In this document: positions 1-9,093 of the stretch, piece by piece
How the letters are laid out: every line of letters begins with the position of its first letter
How positions within the stretch are numbered: the stretch's first letter is position 1
Assembly (NCBI RefSeq): GCF_017426725.1
Contig: NZ_JAERMS010000003.1
Location: 1 to 64,000 of the forward strand
Source: Prevotella illustrans
Lineage (GTDB): Bacteria; Bacteroidota; Bacteroidia; Bacteroidales; Bacteroidaceae
DNA: 64,000 bases
Reading direction: 5' to 3'
The notes under the pieces: model-generated
Seen by the model: the letters and a program-made list of their open reading frames with translations, nothing else
Databases searched by the model: none
Told to the model about the DNA's origin: nothing
Program-made: the position numbers and the translations under genes

Positions 1-78
1 TGACCCGATATTATTGATACTTGTAAACCTGTCCCCATTAATTTTCTACTGAGCCGAACTATGACACGGAAAGGTAAA

Positions 79-122
79 CCAAAAGATAAAAAGAAAGGCC
101 GCCAACTGATGTTAGCGACCTT
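79..122 (-). terminator. Rho-independent terminator of the ribosomal array
   Basis: On the minus strand a 12-bp stem (111-122 with 95-106, one G-U pair) closes a 4-base loop at 107-110. It is followed leftward by a T-rich run read from 79-94. It lies 34 bases past the rplQ stop and is the natural end of the long minus-strand ribosomal operon. The bases to its left (1-78) hold no gene I can support. Confidence 0.9.
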
Positions 123-155
123 TACTATTGATGAGAATTGAATGAATTAGCTAAT

Positions 156-656
156 TTATTCCGCCTTTGCTTCTTCAGCAGTGGGAGCCTCTGCCACCTG
201 TGCTTCAGCTACGGGAACCTCGACAGCCTCTTCCTTCTTGGTGGAACGGCGGCTACGACGAGTCTTCTTCTCTGCCTTCGGAGCCTTTGCCATGTTCTCG
301 TCGAAGTCTACAAGCTCGATGAAAGCAATGGGAGCAGCGTCACCACGACGGGTACCCAGCTTGATTACACGGGTATAGCCACCCGGGCGGTCAGCCACCT
401 TCGCAGCCACCTCGCCGAAGAGTTCCTTAATGGCTTCCTTGTTCTGAAGATAGCGGAAAACAACACGGCGGCTGTTAGTGTCATCTTTCTTTGAACGGGT
501 CAAAAGGGGCTCTACATACTTCTTCAAGGCTTTTGCCTTAGCGAGGGTCGTAGTGATTCTTTTGTGCATAATCAACGACACGGCCATGTTGGCAAGCATG
601 GCGTCGCGATGAGATGCAGTACGACCCAGATGGTTGAATTTTTTATTATGTCTCAT
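156..656 (-). CDS. rplQ: 50S ribosomal protein L17
   Basis: L17 is a large-subunit protein bound near the peptide exit tunnel. The N-terminus ([17 protein letters not shown]) and the following [11 protein letters not shown] block are diagnostic. At 166 aa it is longer than the roughly 120-aa enterobacterial form. After about residue 125 comes a charged Lys/Arg stretch and then an Ala/Glu/Val-rich tail, a disordered extension of the kind seen in Bacteroidetes L17. It is the last gene of the array, 86 bases after rpoA, as in the classical alpha operon, with a strong terminator just downstream. Confidence 0.98.
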   Translation of the reverse strand: MRHNKKFNHLGRTASHRDAMLANMAVSLIMHKRITTTLAKAKALKKYVEPLLTRSKKDDTNSRRVVFRYLQNKEAIKELFGEVAAKVADRPGGYTRVIKLGTRRGDAAPIAFIELVDFDENMAKAPKAEKKTRRSRRSTKKEEAVEVPVAEAQVAEAPTAEEAKAE

Positions 657-742
657 TTTGTTTTTAATTGTTATGGATATTCACCCTCCAGATAATTGTA
701 GTCGTGAGAAATCATCTTACCGGCTACAAGCTATATTTCAGA

Positions 743-1735
743 TTACTCCTTATCCAGTTTATACTTTGAAATGTCGGTTCCAAACGACAGATTCAGACTC
801 TCGAGCAAATCATCAAGCTCAGAAAGCGATTTCTTACCAAAGTTGCGGAACTTGAGAAGGTCGGTCTTGTTATATTGTACAAGATCGCCAAGTGTCTCGA
901 CATCGGCAGCCTTCAGACAATTAAGCGCACGGACAGAAAGATTCATGTCGACAAGCTTGGTCTTGAGCAACTGACGCATGTGCAGAACCTCTTCATCAAA
1001 CTCCTGATTGTTTTCTGCGTCAGGACTCTCCAATGTTATCTTCTCGTCGGAGAAGAGCATGAAGTGATAAATCAGTATCTTGGCTGCTTCCTTGAGCGCA
1101 TCCTTGGGGGATATGGAACCATCGGTCGTAACTTCGATAACCAGTTTGTCATAGTCGGTCTTCTGCTCGACACGATAAGGCTCTACTGAATATTTAACGT
1201 TACGAATAGGGGTGTAGATAGAATCGATTGGAATTACGTTGACATCTGTACAAAACTCACGATTCTCATCGGACGGAACATAGCCGCGACCTTTGTTGAT
1301 CGTAAGATCTATTTGCATAGAAGCTTTGGCATCTATATGACAAATCACCAAATCAGGGTTTAACACTTCAAATCCAGTCAGATACTTGCCGATATCACCA
1401 GCTTTGAATTCTGTGGAATTCTCTACGGTGATACTAACTTTCTCGTTCTCGAATTCTTCTACTACTTGCTTGAATCTTACTTGCTTCAAATTCAAGATAA
1501 TGTTAGTTACATCCTCCTTTACACCGGGAACGGAAGAGAACTCATGCTCAACACCCGCGATACGCAGAGTATTGATAGCATAACCTTCCAGCGATGAAAG
1601 AAGAATGCGGCGCAATGCGTTACCGATAGTAACACCAAAGCCCGGCTCAAGAGGACGGAATTCGAACTTGCCGAATTTGTCATTGGCCTCCAACATTACA
1701 ACTTTATCAGGTTTTTGAAATGCTAATATCGCCAT
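743..1735 (-). CDS. rpoA: DNA-directed RNA polymerase subunit alpha
   Basis: The alpha subunit dimerises to nucleate RNA polymerase assembly and contacts upstream promoter DNA. The 330-aa protein has the N-terminal dimerisation domain (about 1-230, with [15 protein letters not shown] near residue 30) and, after a linker, the helix-hairpin-helix C-terminal domain (about 255-320, with [10 protein letters not shown] and FGKKSLSEL). Length is normal. It lies 12 bases after rpsD and before rplQ in the alpha-operon arrangement, so it is co-transcribed with ribosomal proteins. Confidence 0.99.
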   Translation of the reverse strand: MAILAFQKPDKVVMLEANDKFGKFEFRPLEPGFGVTIGNALRRILLSSLEGYAINTLRIAGVEHEFSSVPGVKEDVTNIILNLKQVRFKQVVEEFENEKVSITVENSTEFKAGDIGKYLTGFEVLNPDLVICHIDAKASMQIDLTINKGRGYVPSDENREFCTDVNVIPIDSIYTPIRNVKYSVEPYRVEQKTDYDKLVIEVTTDGSISPKDALKEAAKILIYHFMLFSDEKITLESPDAENNQEFDEEVLHMRQLLKTKLVDMNLSVRALNCLKAADVETLGDLVQYNKTDLLKFRNFGKKSLSELDDLLESLNLSFGTDISKYKLDKE

Positions 1736-1747
1736 TAACTTAATGAT

Positions 1748-2353
1748 TTATTTAGAGTACAACTCAACGATTAACTGCTCCTTGATGTTTTCCGGAATGT
1801 CGGCACGCTCCGGCTTGTGCAGGAACTTACCGCTCTTAGAAGTCTCGTCCCACTCTATCCATGGGTACTTGCTGTGATTGAAACCTGCAAGCGCAGTCTG
1901 GATAACTTCGAGAGACTTCGCTTTCTCACGAACACCAACGATCTGGCCAGGCTTAACTGCATAAGAAGGAATATTAACAACCTTGCCATCGACAACGATG
2001 TGCTTGTGACCTACCAGCTGACGGGCAGCGGCACGGGTCGGGGCTATGCCCAAACGGAACACTACATTGTCGAGACGGCTTTCCAAGTTCTGAAGGAGAA
2101 CCTCACCGGTAATACCATCAGCCTTAGCAGCTTTTTCAAACATATTACGGAACTGACGCTCAAGAACACCATAAGTGTACTTAGCTTTCTGCTTCTCTGC
2201 CAACATGACACCGTACTCGGACATTTTCCGGCGACGGTTGTTGCCATGCTGTCCAGGAGGGAAGTTTCTCTTGGACAAAACTTTGTCGGCGCCAAAGATG
2301 GGTTCACCAAAGCGACGCGCAATTTTAGATTTCGGGCCTATATATCTTGCCAT
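1748..2353 (-). CDS. rpsD: 30S ribosomal protein S4
   Basis: S4 nucleates assembly of the 30S body by binding the 5' domain of 16S rRNA. The 201-aa protein starts [17 protein letters not shown] and has the S4 RNA-binding domain at about 92-155 ([22 protein letters not shown]). Length is normal. It sits between rpsK and rpoA. In E. coli S4 is the translational repressor of this operon; the 35-base gap to rpsK is too short to judge a regulatory fold here. Confidence 0.98.
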   Translation of the reverse strand: MARYIGPKSKIARRFGEPIFGADKVLSKRNFPPGQHGNNRRRKMSEYGVMLAEKQKAKYTYGVLERQFRNMFEKAAKADGITGEVLLQNLESRLDNVVFRLGIAPTRAAARQLVGHKHIVVDGKVVNIPSYAVKPGQIVGVREKAKSLEVIQTALAGFNHSKYPWIEWDETSKSGKFLHKPERADIPENIKEQLIVELYSK

Positions 2354-2388
2354 AATATAAAAATAATCTTGTAATTTGTATTTAAGAA

Positions 2389-2778
2389 TTAAACCTTACG
2401 ACGCTTGGGAGGACGGCAGCCGTTGTGTGGTAACGGAGTTACGTCAACGATTTCTGTAACCTCGATACCTGCGCCATGCACGGCACGAATAGCTGATTCA
2501 CGACCATTGCCTGGACCCTTTACATAAGCTTTAACCTTACGAAGACCAAGATCGAAAGCTACTTTAGCACAATCCTCACCTGCCATCTGAGCAGCGTAAG
2601 GAGTATTCTTCTTTGAGCCACGGAAGCCCATCTTACCAGCAGAAGACCAAGAAATAATCTGACCTTCGCTGTTTGCTAAAGAAACGATGATATTATTGAA
2701 TGAACTATGTACGTGGAGTTGACCAACTGCGTCAACGCGCACATTTCTTTTCTTGGATGTTGCTTTTGTTTTTGCCAT
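2389..2778 (-). CDS. rpsK: 30S ribosomal protein S11
   Basis: S11 forms part of the platform of the small subunit near the mRNA exit. The 129-aa sequence carries [12 protein letters not shown] and the C-terminal [10 protein letters not shown] ending typical of S11. Unlike most genes here it has a clear Shine-Dalgarno sequence: GGAGG read from 2787-2791 on the minus strand, 8 bases before the ATG. It follows rpsM by 17 bases. Confidence 0.98.
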   Translation of the reverse strand: MAKTKATSKKRNVRVDAVGQLHVHSSFNNIIVSLANSEGQIISWSSAGKMGFRGSKKNTPYAAQMAGEDCAKVAFDLGLRKVKAYVKGPGNGRESAIRAVHGAGIEVTEIVDVTPLPHNGCRPPKRRKV

Positions 2779-2795
2779 AATAATTACCTCCTTAA

Positions 2796-3176
2796 TTACT
2801 TAGTAGCCTTTTTCTTATTAGCAACAGTCTTCTTCTTTCCCTTACGGGTACGAGCATTGTTCTTAGTACTTTGACCGCGAACAGGAAGACCATTACGATG
2901 TCTAACACCACGATAGCAACCAATATCCATCAAGCGCTTAATGTTCATTTGGACCTCAGAACGGAGATCACCTTCTACTTTAAATTCAGCGCCGATAATT
3001 TCACGGATTTTAGCTGCTTGGTCATCAGACCACTCGCTGACCTTCAGGTCACGATTAACGCCGGCTTTATCCAATATCTTTGCTGAACTACTTCGACCAA
3101 TACCATAGATGTAGGTCAATGCGATTTCGCCACGCTTATTTTGGGGCAAATCTACTCCAACAATTCTTATTGCCAT
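2796..3176 (-). CDS. rpsM: 30S ribosomal protein S13
   Basis: S13 sits in the head of the small subunit and contacts the P-site tRNA and the 50S subunit. The 126-aa protein begins [15 protein letters not shown], has the helix-two-turn-helix region, and ends in the basic [17 protein letters not shown] tail that reaches toward the tRNA. It begins the alpha-operon group (rpsM-rpsK-rpsD-rpoA-rplQ). An apparent internal promoter lies 55 bases upstream, so this group can probably also be transcribed on its own. Confidence 0.98.
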   Translation of the reverse strand: MAIRIVGVDLPQNKRGEIALTYIYGIGRSSSAKILDKAGVNRDLKVSEWSDDQAAKIREIIGAEFKVEGDLRSEVQMNIKRLMDIGCYRGVRHRNGLPVRGQSTKNNARTRKGKKKTVANKKKATK

Positions 3177-3230
3177 TTGTAAATTGAATAAAAATAATAA
3201 AAAAATGTTTGATTCTCGTTAAAGAGCATG

Positions 3231-3265
3231 CAAAGTTAATCATTAATTTAGCAACGAATGATTAA
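3231..3265 (-). promoter_or_regulatory. Internal promoter -7 box with inverted repeat upstream of rpsM
   Basis: Read on the minus strand, 3238-3231 is TAACTTTG, a match to the Bacteroidetes -7 consensus TAnnTTTG. A perfect 9-bp inverted repeat (3236-3244 with 3257-3265) overlaps its upstream edge and could be an operator or a small hairpin. I see no TTTG at the proper -33 distance, so the promoter call rests on the -7 box and on the 105-base gap. Confidence 0.5.
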
Positions 3266-3281
3266 TTACAAATCTTTAACA

Positions 3282-3398
3282 TCAACCCTGACGCATTTTG
3301 TACTTAGGGTTCTTTTTGTTGATAACGAACAGCCGACCTTTACGACGAACAATCTTACAGTCGGGTGTACGCTTCTTTAATGATGCTCTTGTCTTCAT
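3282..3398 (-). CDS. rpmJ: 50S ribosomal protein L36, zinc-free form
   Basis: This 38-aa protein ([13 protein letters not shown]... ending KMRQG) is L36, a small component of the large subunit near the base of the L7/L12 stalk. The zinc-ribbon form has three Cys and one His. Only one Cys remains here, and the others are replaced, so this is a C-minus form that should not bind zinc. It lies between infA and rpsM, the usual position. Confidence 0.95.
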   Translation of the reverse strand: MKTRASLKKRTPDCKIVRRKGRLFVINKKNPKYKMRQG

Positions 3399-3411
3399 AT
3401 CTATAATTGAA

Positions 3412-3630
3412 TTATTTGTATCTGAATACGATTCTTCCTTTGGTCAAATCGTACGGACTCATCTCGACCTTCACCTTATCACCGGGAAGAATCTTAATAT
3501 AGTGCATACGCATCTTACCTGAAATATGAGCTATAATCTGCACACCGTTTTCCAACTCAACACGAAACATCGCATTTGAGAGGGATTCTACGATTGTGCC
3601 ATCTTGTTCAATAGCTGATTGCTTTGCCAT
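3412..3630 (-). CDS. infA: Translation initiation factor IF-1
   Basis: IF-1 binds the A site of the 30S subunit during initiation. The 72-aa protein is a single OB fold with the typical [18 protein letters not shown] and HISGKMR segments and the C-terminal [13 protein letters not shown]. It lies 13 bases before rpmJ. The gene upstream is secY, separated by a 262-base spacer where many Bacteroidales have map. Confidence 0.98.
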   Translation of the reverse strand: MAKQSAIEQDGTIVESLSNAMFRVELENGVQIIAHISGKMRMHYIKILPGDKVKVEMSPYDLTKGRIVFRYK

Positions 3631-3892
3631 AATAAATGTTTTGCGCTTCTAATTTAAATTGTCTATACGTAAATTTCCTTGCGACAGGAATTGTTGATAT
3701 TCCCCCAAATAGAAATCTTTACTACCTACATCACAAATATCTTTACTACCTACATCACAAATAAGAATATCAGGATAGAGGAACGAAATCATATCCATTT
3801 GGAGGATGACCAAAGCAGGAATCGCATCCTGTAATTGCAAGTCTATAAGTAATTGTAAATGCTAACAGAAATTGACTGATAAATACAAAGTC
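3631..3892 (-). other. infA-secY spacer without map
   Basis: This 262-base gap interrupts an otherwise tight operon. A 63-codon minus-strand frame is open at 3649-3840 (starting MQLQDAIPALVILQ), but it resembles no family I know. It contains the translated 24-bp duplication and shows none of the methionine aminopeptidase metal-binding residues. Methionine aminopeptidase is the gene usually found here in many Bacteroidales. I regard the frame as probably non-coding, or at most an unrecognised small protein. Confidence 0.5.
3715..3762. repeat. 24-bp perfect tandem duplication
   Basis: Two perfect head-to-tail copies, 3715-3738 and 3739-3762, each beginning ATCTTTACTACC. The unit length is a multiple of three, so the small minus-strand frame stays open through it. 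It looks like a recent slippage or recombination event in the spacer that replaces map. Confidence 0.95.
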
Positions 3893-5230
3893 TTAGTAAG
3901 CAGATACTCCACCCTTACGTGTACGACCAGAATTGAGAAGACCATCATAATGGCGCATCATCAGATGACTTTCCACCTGCTGGAGTGTATCTATAACCAC
4001 ACCTACCAAAATTAACAGAGAAGTTCCTCCAAAAAATTGAGAGAAAGAATCCTGAACATTAAGAAGATGAGCTAACGAAGGCATTACAGCAATGAAAGCA
4101 ATAAATAATGAACCTGGCAAAGTAATACGAGACATGATGGTATCAATATACTCCGCGGTATCCTTACCTGGCTTGACACCAGGAATAAAACCATTGTTAC
4201 GCTTCATATCTTCTGCCATCTGAGTTGGATTAAGCGTAATAGCCGTATAGAAATATGTGAAAGCAATGATCAGCCCCACATAAATGACATTATACAGTAG
4301 ACTACGGTTGTCCATCAAAGAACGCATCAGCCAAGAAGAATTCTCTGCCTGGAAACGAACAATTACCAATGGAATGAACATCAATGCCTGAGCAAAGATG
4401 ATAGGCATTACATTGGCAGCAAAAAGTTTCAAAGGAATATATTGACGTGCACCACCATACTGCTGATTGCCAACCAGACGCTTTGCATATTGTACAGGAA
4501 CTTTGCGAGTACCTTGCACCAATAGAATAGATGCGCATACAACCGCATAGAGAATGAGAATCTCAACGATAAACATTACCAGTCCACCACCGGAAATGGC
4601 AGTAAAACGCGAACCGATTTCCTGCACGAAAGCCTGAGGCAGACGAGCAATAATACCGATCATAATGATTAATGAGATACCATTTCCTACTCCCTTATCA
4701 GTTATACGCTCACCCAGCCAAAGAATAAACATACTACCTGCGGCAAGAATGATGGTAGCAGGTATCATGAACACCGTCCAAGATATACCTGAAGCCAAAG
4801 CTTGACTTGCCTGAGCCTTCAAGTTAAGAAGGTAAGCAGGAGCCTGGAACAGCAAGATGGCCACAGTAAGCCATCTTGTGTACCAGTTTATTTTCTTATG
4901 GCCGCTTTCGCCTTCACGCTGCATCTTTTGGAAATAAGGAACAGCGACAGCGAGGAGCTGCATAACGATAGAAGCTGAGATGTAAGGCATAATTCCAAGT
5001 GCAAACATGGATGCATTGGAAAATGCACCACCAGAGAACATGTCCAAAAGCGACATAAGGCCGCCTGAGGTTTGCGACTGAAGTTTGTCCAACATGCTCG
5101 GGTTGATACCAGGAAGGACAACGAACGAGCCAAAACGGTAGATAGCCGTAAATAGAAGTACTACGAGGAGACGCTGACGCAAATCCTCAATCTTCCAACA
5201 GTTCTTTAGTGTCTCAATAAACTTTTTCAT
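3893..5230 (-). CDS. secY: Preprotein translocase subunit SecY
   Basis: SecY is the channel of the Sec translocon in the inner membrane, working with SecE (57.0 kb here) and SecA. The 445-aa protein has about ten hydrophobic segments, the N-terminal LRQRLLVVLLFTAIYRFGSF region, and the conserved cytosolic loop with VPVQYAKR near residue 245. Length is normal. It follows rplO by 4 bases in the spc operon, the standard place. Confidence 0.99.
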   Translation of the reverse strand: MKKFIETLKNCWKIEDLRQRLLVVLLFTAIYRFGSFVVLPGINPSMLDKLQSQTSGGLMSLLDMFSGGAFSNASMFALGIMPYISASIVMQLLAVAVPYFQKMQREGESGHKKINWYTRWLTVAILLFQAPAYLLNLKAQASQALASGISWTVFMIPATIILAAGSMFILWLGERITDKGVGNGISLIIMIGIIARLPQAFVQEIGSRFTAISGGGLVMFIVEILILYAVVCASILLVQGTRKVPVQYAKRLVGNQQYGGARQYIPLKLFAANVMPIIFAQALMFIPLVIVRFQAENSSWLMRSLMDNRSLLYNVIYVGLIIAFTYFYTAITLNPTQMAEDMKRNNGFIPGVKPGKDTAEYIDTIMSRITLPGSLFIAFIAVMPSLAHLLNVQDSFSQFFGGTSLLILVGVVIDTLQQVESHLMMRHYDGLLNSGRTRKGGVSAY

Positions 5231-5234
5231 TTAC

Positions 5235-5684
5235 TTAGATTATAGTTGCATTTCCACCCACTGCTTTGATAGCCTCTTCAGCAGTCTTTGAGAATGCATT
5301 CGCTTCAACATCAATTTTTGCTTTCAACTTGCCATCGCCAAGAATCTTAACAAGACCCTTACCTTTGGCGAGGCCGGCAGCCTGCAACTCAACAAGTCCG
5401 ATTTTAGTCAAACTCTTTGACTCTGCCAAAGACTGAAGATCTGAAAGATTAACAACGATGTATTCCTTATGATTGATGTTTTTGAACCCAAACTTAGGAA
5501 CACGACGCTGCAGTGGCATCTGACCACCTTCGAAACCAATCTTTCTCTTGTAACCAGAACGAGCCTTGGCACCTTTGTGACCACGGGTAGAAGTTCCACC
5601 GAGTCCTGAACCAGGACCACGACCAATACGTCGTTTAGAATGTGTAGCTCCTTTAGCCGGTTTCAAATTATGTAAATTCATCAT
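5235..5684 (-). CDS. rplO: 50S ribosomal protein L15
   Basis: L15 is a late-assembly large-subunit protein that binds 23S rRNA. The 149-aa protein has the diagnostic Gly/Arg-rich N-terminus (RRIGRGPGSGLGGTS, RGHKGAKARSG) and the C-terminal L15e/L18e-like fold. Two consecutive ATG codons begin the frame (5684 and 5681); either may be used. It lies between rpmD and secY. Confidence 0.98.
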   Translation of the reverse strand: MMNLHNLKPAKGATHSKRRIGRGPGSGLGGTSTRGHKGAKARSGYKRKIGFEGGQMPLQRRVPKFGFKNINHKEYIVVNLSDLQSLAESKSLTKIGLVELQAAGLAKGKGLVKILGDGKLKAKIDVEANAFSKTAEEAIKAVGGNATII

Positions 5685-5704
5685 CGATTCGATTTAAAAA
5701 TTAA

Positions 5705-5881
5705 TTATTCAACTACGGTTACCAAGTGATGAACCTTACGGATCATACCACGAACACTGGGACTATCCTCTACTTCAACAACTTGAGAAATCTTGCGAAG
5801 GCCCAAAGAGCGAAGTGTACGCTTCTGGTCTATAGGATAACCGATCTTGCTTTTAATCTGCTTGATTTTAATTGTTGCCAT
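5705..5881 (-). CDS. rpmD: 50S ribosomal protein L30
   Basis: A 58-aa frame ([15 protein letters not shown]..., with [10 protein letters not shown] and [11 protein letters not shown]) is the short bacterial L30, which binds 23S rRNA. The two motifs are the family signature. It fills the gap between rpsE and rplO exactly as in other spc operons, with a GGAG-type ribosome binding site about 10 bases before the ATG. Confidence 0.96.
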   Translation of the reverse strand: MATIKIKQIKSKIGYPIDQKRTLRSLGLRKISQVVEVEDSPSVRGMIRKVHHLVTVVE

Positions 5882-5896
5882 TGTTATGATCTCCTA

Positions 5897-6409
5897 TTAG
5901 CCGTTAAATACTTTATCCATACTGATACCACGACAGCCAGCAACAGTATAGGCATCACGCATTTCACTGAGGGCCAAGATGGTTGCCTTTACGAGGTTAT
6001 GAGGATTGGAAGAGCCCTTAGACTTTGCAATCACGTCAGATACACCGGCGCTCTCAAGCACTGCACGCATAGCGCCACCCGCCTTCAGACCGGTACCGGC
6101 TGCTGCAGGTTTCAAAAGGACCTGTGCGCCACCGAATGAGCATTCTACTTCATGAGGAACGGTACCTTTAAGAACAGAGACCTTAACAAGATTCTTCTTA
6201 GCTGACTCAACGCCCTTAGAGATAGCAGCCGTAACTTCGCCAGCCTTTCCAAGGCCCCAGCCGATTACACCCTTACCATCACCAACAACGACGATAGCAG
6301 CGAAAGTGAATGTACGACCTCCCTTTGTAACCTTTGTTACGCGGTTGATTGCAACCAGACGGTCTTTCAATTCAACATCACTATTAACTTTTACTTTATT
6401 CATTGCCAT
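5897..6409 (-). CDS. rpsE: 30S ribosomal protein S5
   Basis: S5 shapes the mRNA entry channel and affects decoding accuracy. The 170-aa protein has the double-stranded-RNA-binding-like N-terminal domain ([24 protein letters not shown]) and the C-terminal domain with [12 protein letters not shown]. Length is normal. It follows rplR by 6 bases. Confidence 0.98.
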   Translation of the reverse strand: MAMNKVKVNSDVELKDRLVAINRVTKVTKGGRTFTFAAIVVVGDGKGVIGWGLGKAGEVTAAISKGVESAKKNLVKVSVLKGTVPHEVECSFGGAQVLLKPAAAGTGLKAGGAMRAVLESAGVSDVIAKSKGSSNPHNLVKATILALSEMRDAYTVAGCRGISMDKVFNG

Positions 6410-6415
6410 AATCGT

Positions 6416-6760
6416 TTAAAATTTAAGACCGCCCTTACGAGCACCATCAGCCAATTCCTTAACACGACCGTGATAGAGATAGCCGTTACGGTCGAAAACA
6501 ACTGATTCTACACCAACTGCCTTTGCCTTTTCAGCAATCAATTCACCAACTTTGCCAGCCTGCTCACATTTAGCCATTTTTTCCAAGCCAAGTGAAGAAG
6601 CAGAAGCCAGCGTGTTGCCGGTCAGATCGTTAATAACCTGAGCATAAATCTGCTTATTAGAGCGGAATACGCTTAGGCGTGGACGCTCTGCTGTTCCGTT
6701 AACACTCTTGCGAATGCGAAACTTTATTTTAATTCGTCTTTCAACTTTCTTTGTTGTCAT
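6416..6760 (-). CDS. rplR: 50S ribosomal protein L18
   Basis: L18 binds 5S rRNA together with L5 and helps seat it in the central protuberance. The 114-aa protein shows [18 protein letters not shown] and [20 protein letters not shown], both typical of bacterial L18. It lies between rplF and rpsE in the spc operon. Confidence 0.98.
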   Translation of the reverse strand: MTTKKVERRIKIKFRIRKSVNGTAERPRLSVFRSNKQIYAQVINDLTGNTLASASSLGLEKMAKCEQAGKVGELIAEKAKAVGVESVVFDRNGYLYHGRVKELADGARKGGLKF

Positions 6761-6780
6761 AATTGTAAATTCAATTAAAA

Positions 6781-7353
6781 TTACTTAGCTGCAGCTGTCT
6801 TACCAGACTTTCTGCGAATAACTTCACCCTGGAACAAGATACCCTTGCCCTTATAAGGTTCAGGCTTACGGAAAGAACGAATTTTTGCACAGATAAGACC
6901 AAGCAAAGCCTTGTCGCAAGACTCCAACATGATAATTGGATTCTGGTTTCTTTCAGACTTCGTCTCAACCTTTACCTCCTTCGGAAGTTGCAAAAAGATA
7001 GGATGGGTATAACCCAAAGAGAATTCTACAAGATTCCCTTGATTTGAAACACGATAACCTACACCGACAAGCTCTAAAGTCTTCTTATAACCCTCACTTA
7101 CACCAACAACCATGTTATTGACAAGTGAACGATAAAGACCATGGAAAGCCTGCTTCTGTTTCACGTTTACCGGGCTATTCTCATCTACTTCAAACGTTAT
7201 CTGACCATCTTGATTAGTAAACTTAATAGAAGGATCAATCTTCTGAACAAGTTCGCCTTTAGGGCCTTTAACAGAAACTACATTTGTACTCTTGTCAAAG
7301 TTCACTGAAACTCCGGCAGGAACAATAATTGGCAATTTTCCTATTCTTGACAT
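6781..7353 (-). CDS. rplF: 50S ribosomal protein L6
   Basis: L6 lies near the factor-binding centre of the 50S subunit. From the ATG at 7353 the protein is 190 aa, starting [15 protein letters not shown], the family's usual start. An upstream in-frame ATG at 7383 would overlap rpsH and add ten unrelated residues. A GGAGG Shine-Dalgarno (7361-7365) 7 bases before 7353 settles the choice. The paired L6 repeats and the PEPYKGKGI segment are present. Confidence 0.97.
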   Translation of the reverse strand: MSRIGKLPIIVPAGVSVNFDKSTNVVSVKGPKGELVQKIDPSIKFTNQDGQITFEVDENSPVNVKQKQAFHGLYRSLVNNMVVGVSEGYKKTLELVGVGYRVSNQGNLVEFSLGYTHPIFLQLPKEVKVETKSERNQNPIIMLESCDKALLGLICAKIRSFRKPEPYKGKGILFQGEVIRRKSGKTAAAK

Positions 7354-7367
7354 ATTCAATCCTCCAA

Positions 7368-7763
7368 TTAATAAACGTAGCAAAGAACTTCACCGCCAAT
7401 CTTAAGATCAGCAGCTTCCTTGTTTGTCATTACACCCTTAGACGTGGATAAGATAGCAATACCCAGTCCATTAATTACTCGCGGCATGTCTTTATAGCCA
7501 GTATACTGGCGAAGACCTGGAGTAGATACGCGCTTCAAACATTTGATCGCGTTTTGCTTTGTTTCAGGGTTATACTTCAAAGCTACTTTGATAGTACCCT
7601 GAGGTCCATCCTCGATGAATTTGTAATTGAGAATGTAACCCTTCTCGAAGAGGATCTTCGTGATCTCTTTCTTCAAGTTTGACGCAGGAACCTCAACAAC
7701 ACGGTGATGTGCCATGATCGCGTTTCTGAGTCGAGTCAGATAATCTGCTATTGGATCTGTCAT
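7368..7763 (-). CDS. rpsH: 30S ribosomal protein S8
   Basis: S8 binds the central domain of 16S rRNA. The 131-aa protein starts MTDPIADYLTRLRNA and ends with STSKGVMTNKEA and a C-terminal GGEVLCYVY, both classical. In E. coli S8 represses the spc operon by binding mRNA near rplE. Here a structured 131-base spacer lies directly upstream of rpsH itself and may serve such a role (inference). Confidence 0.98.
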   Translation of the reverse strand: MTDPIADYLTRLRNAIMAHHRVVEVPASNLKKEITKILFEKGYILNYKFIEDGPQGTIKVALKYNPETKQNAIKCLKRVSTPGLRQYTGYKDMPRVINGLGIAILSTSKGVMTNKEAADLKIGGEVLCYVY

Positions 7764-7894
7764 AAAATATAAATGTTTAATTAATCGGGACTACCCCGAC
7801 AATATTAAAAAGTCTATTTGTGCAACTCACAATAATTAGTGAATAGCGCGGAAAGTCACTTCGTAGCTAATCACTAACAATTGCGTATTGGCTT
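7764..7894 (-). promoter_or_regulatory. Structured spacer before rpsH, candidate cis-regulatory RNA
   Basis: Gaps in this part of the operon are otherwise about 2-30 bases, but this one is 131. The minus-strand RNA can form a long hairpin: a 7-bp stem (7836-7842 with 7869-7875) continues past a U-U mismatch into a 4-bp TAGC/GCTA stem and outward to a CAAT/ATTG pairing. A second hairpin, TCGGG/CCCGA with a 5-base loop, sits about 20 bases before the rpsH start. A ribosomal-protein binding site or processing site is inference. Confidence 0.5.
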
Positions 7895-8197
7895 TTACCA
7901 GCTTGCCTTCTTAACACCAGGAATGAGACCCTGTGAAGCCATCTCACGGAACTGGATACGTGAAAGACCAAACTGACGGATATATCCTTTTGGACGTCCC
8001 GTGATCTTACAACGATTGTGAAGACGGATAGGGTTGGCATTCTTTGGGAATGACTGGAGCTTACGAGCAGCCTCGTATGCCTCAGCCGGATCCTCTGCGG
8101 TAGCTATAACCTTTTTAAGAGCTGCGCGCTTCTCAGCGTAACGAGCAACAAGCTTTGCGCGCTTCACTTCGCGAGCTTTCATTGATTCTTTTGCCAT
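7895..8197 (-). CDS. rpsN: 30S ribosomal protein S14, zinc-free long form
   Basis: S14 lies in the 30S head near the A site. This 100-aa protein is the long form: it has [20 protein letters not shown] and ends [11 protein letters not shown], but lacks the CxxC pairs of the short zinc-binding form. Together with the Cys-poor L36 in the same operon it suggests zinc-sparing ribosomal paralogues. It lies 5 bases after rplE. Confidence 0.98.
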   Translation of the reverse strand: MAKESMKAREVKRAKLVARYAEKRAALKKVIATAEDPAEAYEAARKLQSFPKNANPIRLHNRCKITGRPKGYIRQFGLSRIQFREMASQGLIPGVKKASW

Positions 8198-8202
8198 AAT
8201 GC

Positions 8203-8757
8203 TTAATCGTTTTTAGCGTTCTTGAAAGGAAGGCCGAAAGCCTTGAGGAGAGCAAAACCTTCTTCGTCAGTCTTAGCTGTAGTTACGAAAGTGATGTTCA
8301 TACCCTGGATGCGGTCTATCTCATCAATGTTAATTTCAGGGAAAATAATTTGTTCGGTGATACCCAAGGTGTAATTACCACGACCGTCAAATTTACTTTC
8401 AATACCCTTAAAGTCACGGATACGGGGCAAAGCGACACGAACAAGTTTCTCAAGGAACTCATACATACGCTCACGACGCAATGTTACCATAACGCCAATA
8501 GGCATCTTCTTACGAAGCTTGAAATTAGCGATATCCTTCTTTGAATAGGTAGCAACAGCCTTCTGACCGGTGATAGTCGTTATTTCATTAACGGCCACAT
8601 CAACAATCTTCTTGTCTTGTGTTGCGTCACCCAAACCTTGGTTGATAACAATCTTCTGCAGTACAGGTATCTGCATAACTGAAGAGTAGTTGAATTGTTT
8701 CTGCAACGCAGGTGCAATCACCTCTTTATATTGCTTCTTTAACTGTGCTGTTTCCAT
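8203..8757 (-). CDS. rplE: 50S ribosomal protein L5
   Basis: L5 binds 5S rRNA and forms part of the bridge to the 30S head. The 184-aa protein has [20 protein letters not shown] and the [21 protein letters not shown] block near residues 85-105, both typical. Its ATG overlaps the rplX stop by one base (TAATG), implying translational coupling. Confidence 0.98.
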   Translation of the reverse strand: METAQLKKQYKEVIAPALQKQFNYSSVMQIPVLQKIVINQGLGDATQDKKIVDVAVNEITTITGQKAVATYSKKDIANFKLRKKMPIGVMVTLRRERMYEFLEKLVRVALPRIRDFKGIESKFDGRGNYTLGITEQIIFPEINIDEIDRIQGMNITFVTTAKTDEEGFALLKAFGLPFKNAKND

Positions 8758-9074
8758 TACTTAATTTCCTTCCCAGACTTTTTAGCGATACGAATCACGT
8801 TCTTGCCCTCGTGCTTGATAGCAACACGCGTAGGCTTACCGCTCTTAGGATCAATTAAACTCAAATTAGAAATATGGATTGGAGCCTCCTGCTTTACAAT
8901 ACCTCCCTGAGGATTCTTAGCCGATGGCTTCGTGCTCTTTGAAACAAGATTCACGCCTTCTACGATGGCACGGTTCTTTTCAACCAACACCGTGAGCACC
9001 TTACCAGTCTTGCCCTTATCGCCACCGGCAAGGACAACTACTGTATCGTCTTTCCTTATATGTAATTTACTCAT
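8757..9074 (-). CDS. rplX: 50S ribosomal protein L24
   Basis: L24 is an early-assembly large-subunit protein near the exit tunnel. The 105-aa protein begins with a KOW motif ([20 protein letters not shown]) followed by the [18 protein letters not shown] segment. It is coupled to rplE through a TAATG overlap and follows rplN by 19 bases. Confidence 0.98.
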   Translation of the reverse strand: MSKLHIRKDDTVVVLAGGDKGKTGKVLTVLVEKNRAIVEGVNLVSKSTKPSAKNPQGGIVKQEAPIHISNLSLIDPKSGKPTRVAIKHEGKNVIRIAKKSGKEIK

Positions 9075-9093
9075 TACTTTTAAAATTAAATCA

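Noticed and set aside
61-141. Short plus-strand frame starting MTRKGKPKDKKKGRQ
   Set aside because: It runs through the 12-bp terminator stem at 95-122, has no promoter or ribosome binding site and resembles no family. Its basic composition comes from the A-rich tract of the terminator.
3649-3840. 63-codon frame in the infA-secY spacer as a gene
   Set aside because: No recognisable family, no good ribosome binding site, and part of it is a recent 24-bp duplication. Kept as spacer, not a CDS.
7354-7383. Upstream ATG for rplF
   Set aside because: It overlaps rpsH and lacks L6 character, while a GGAGG sequence lies 7 bases before the ATG at 7353.
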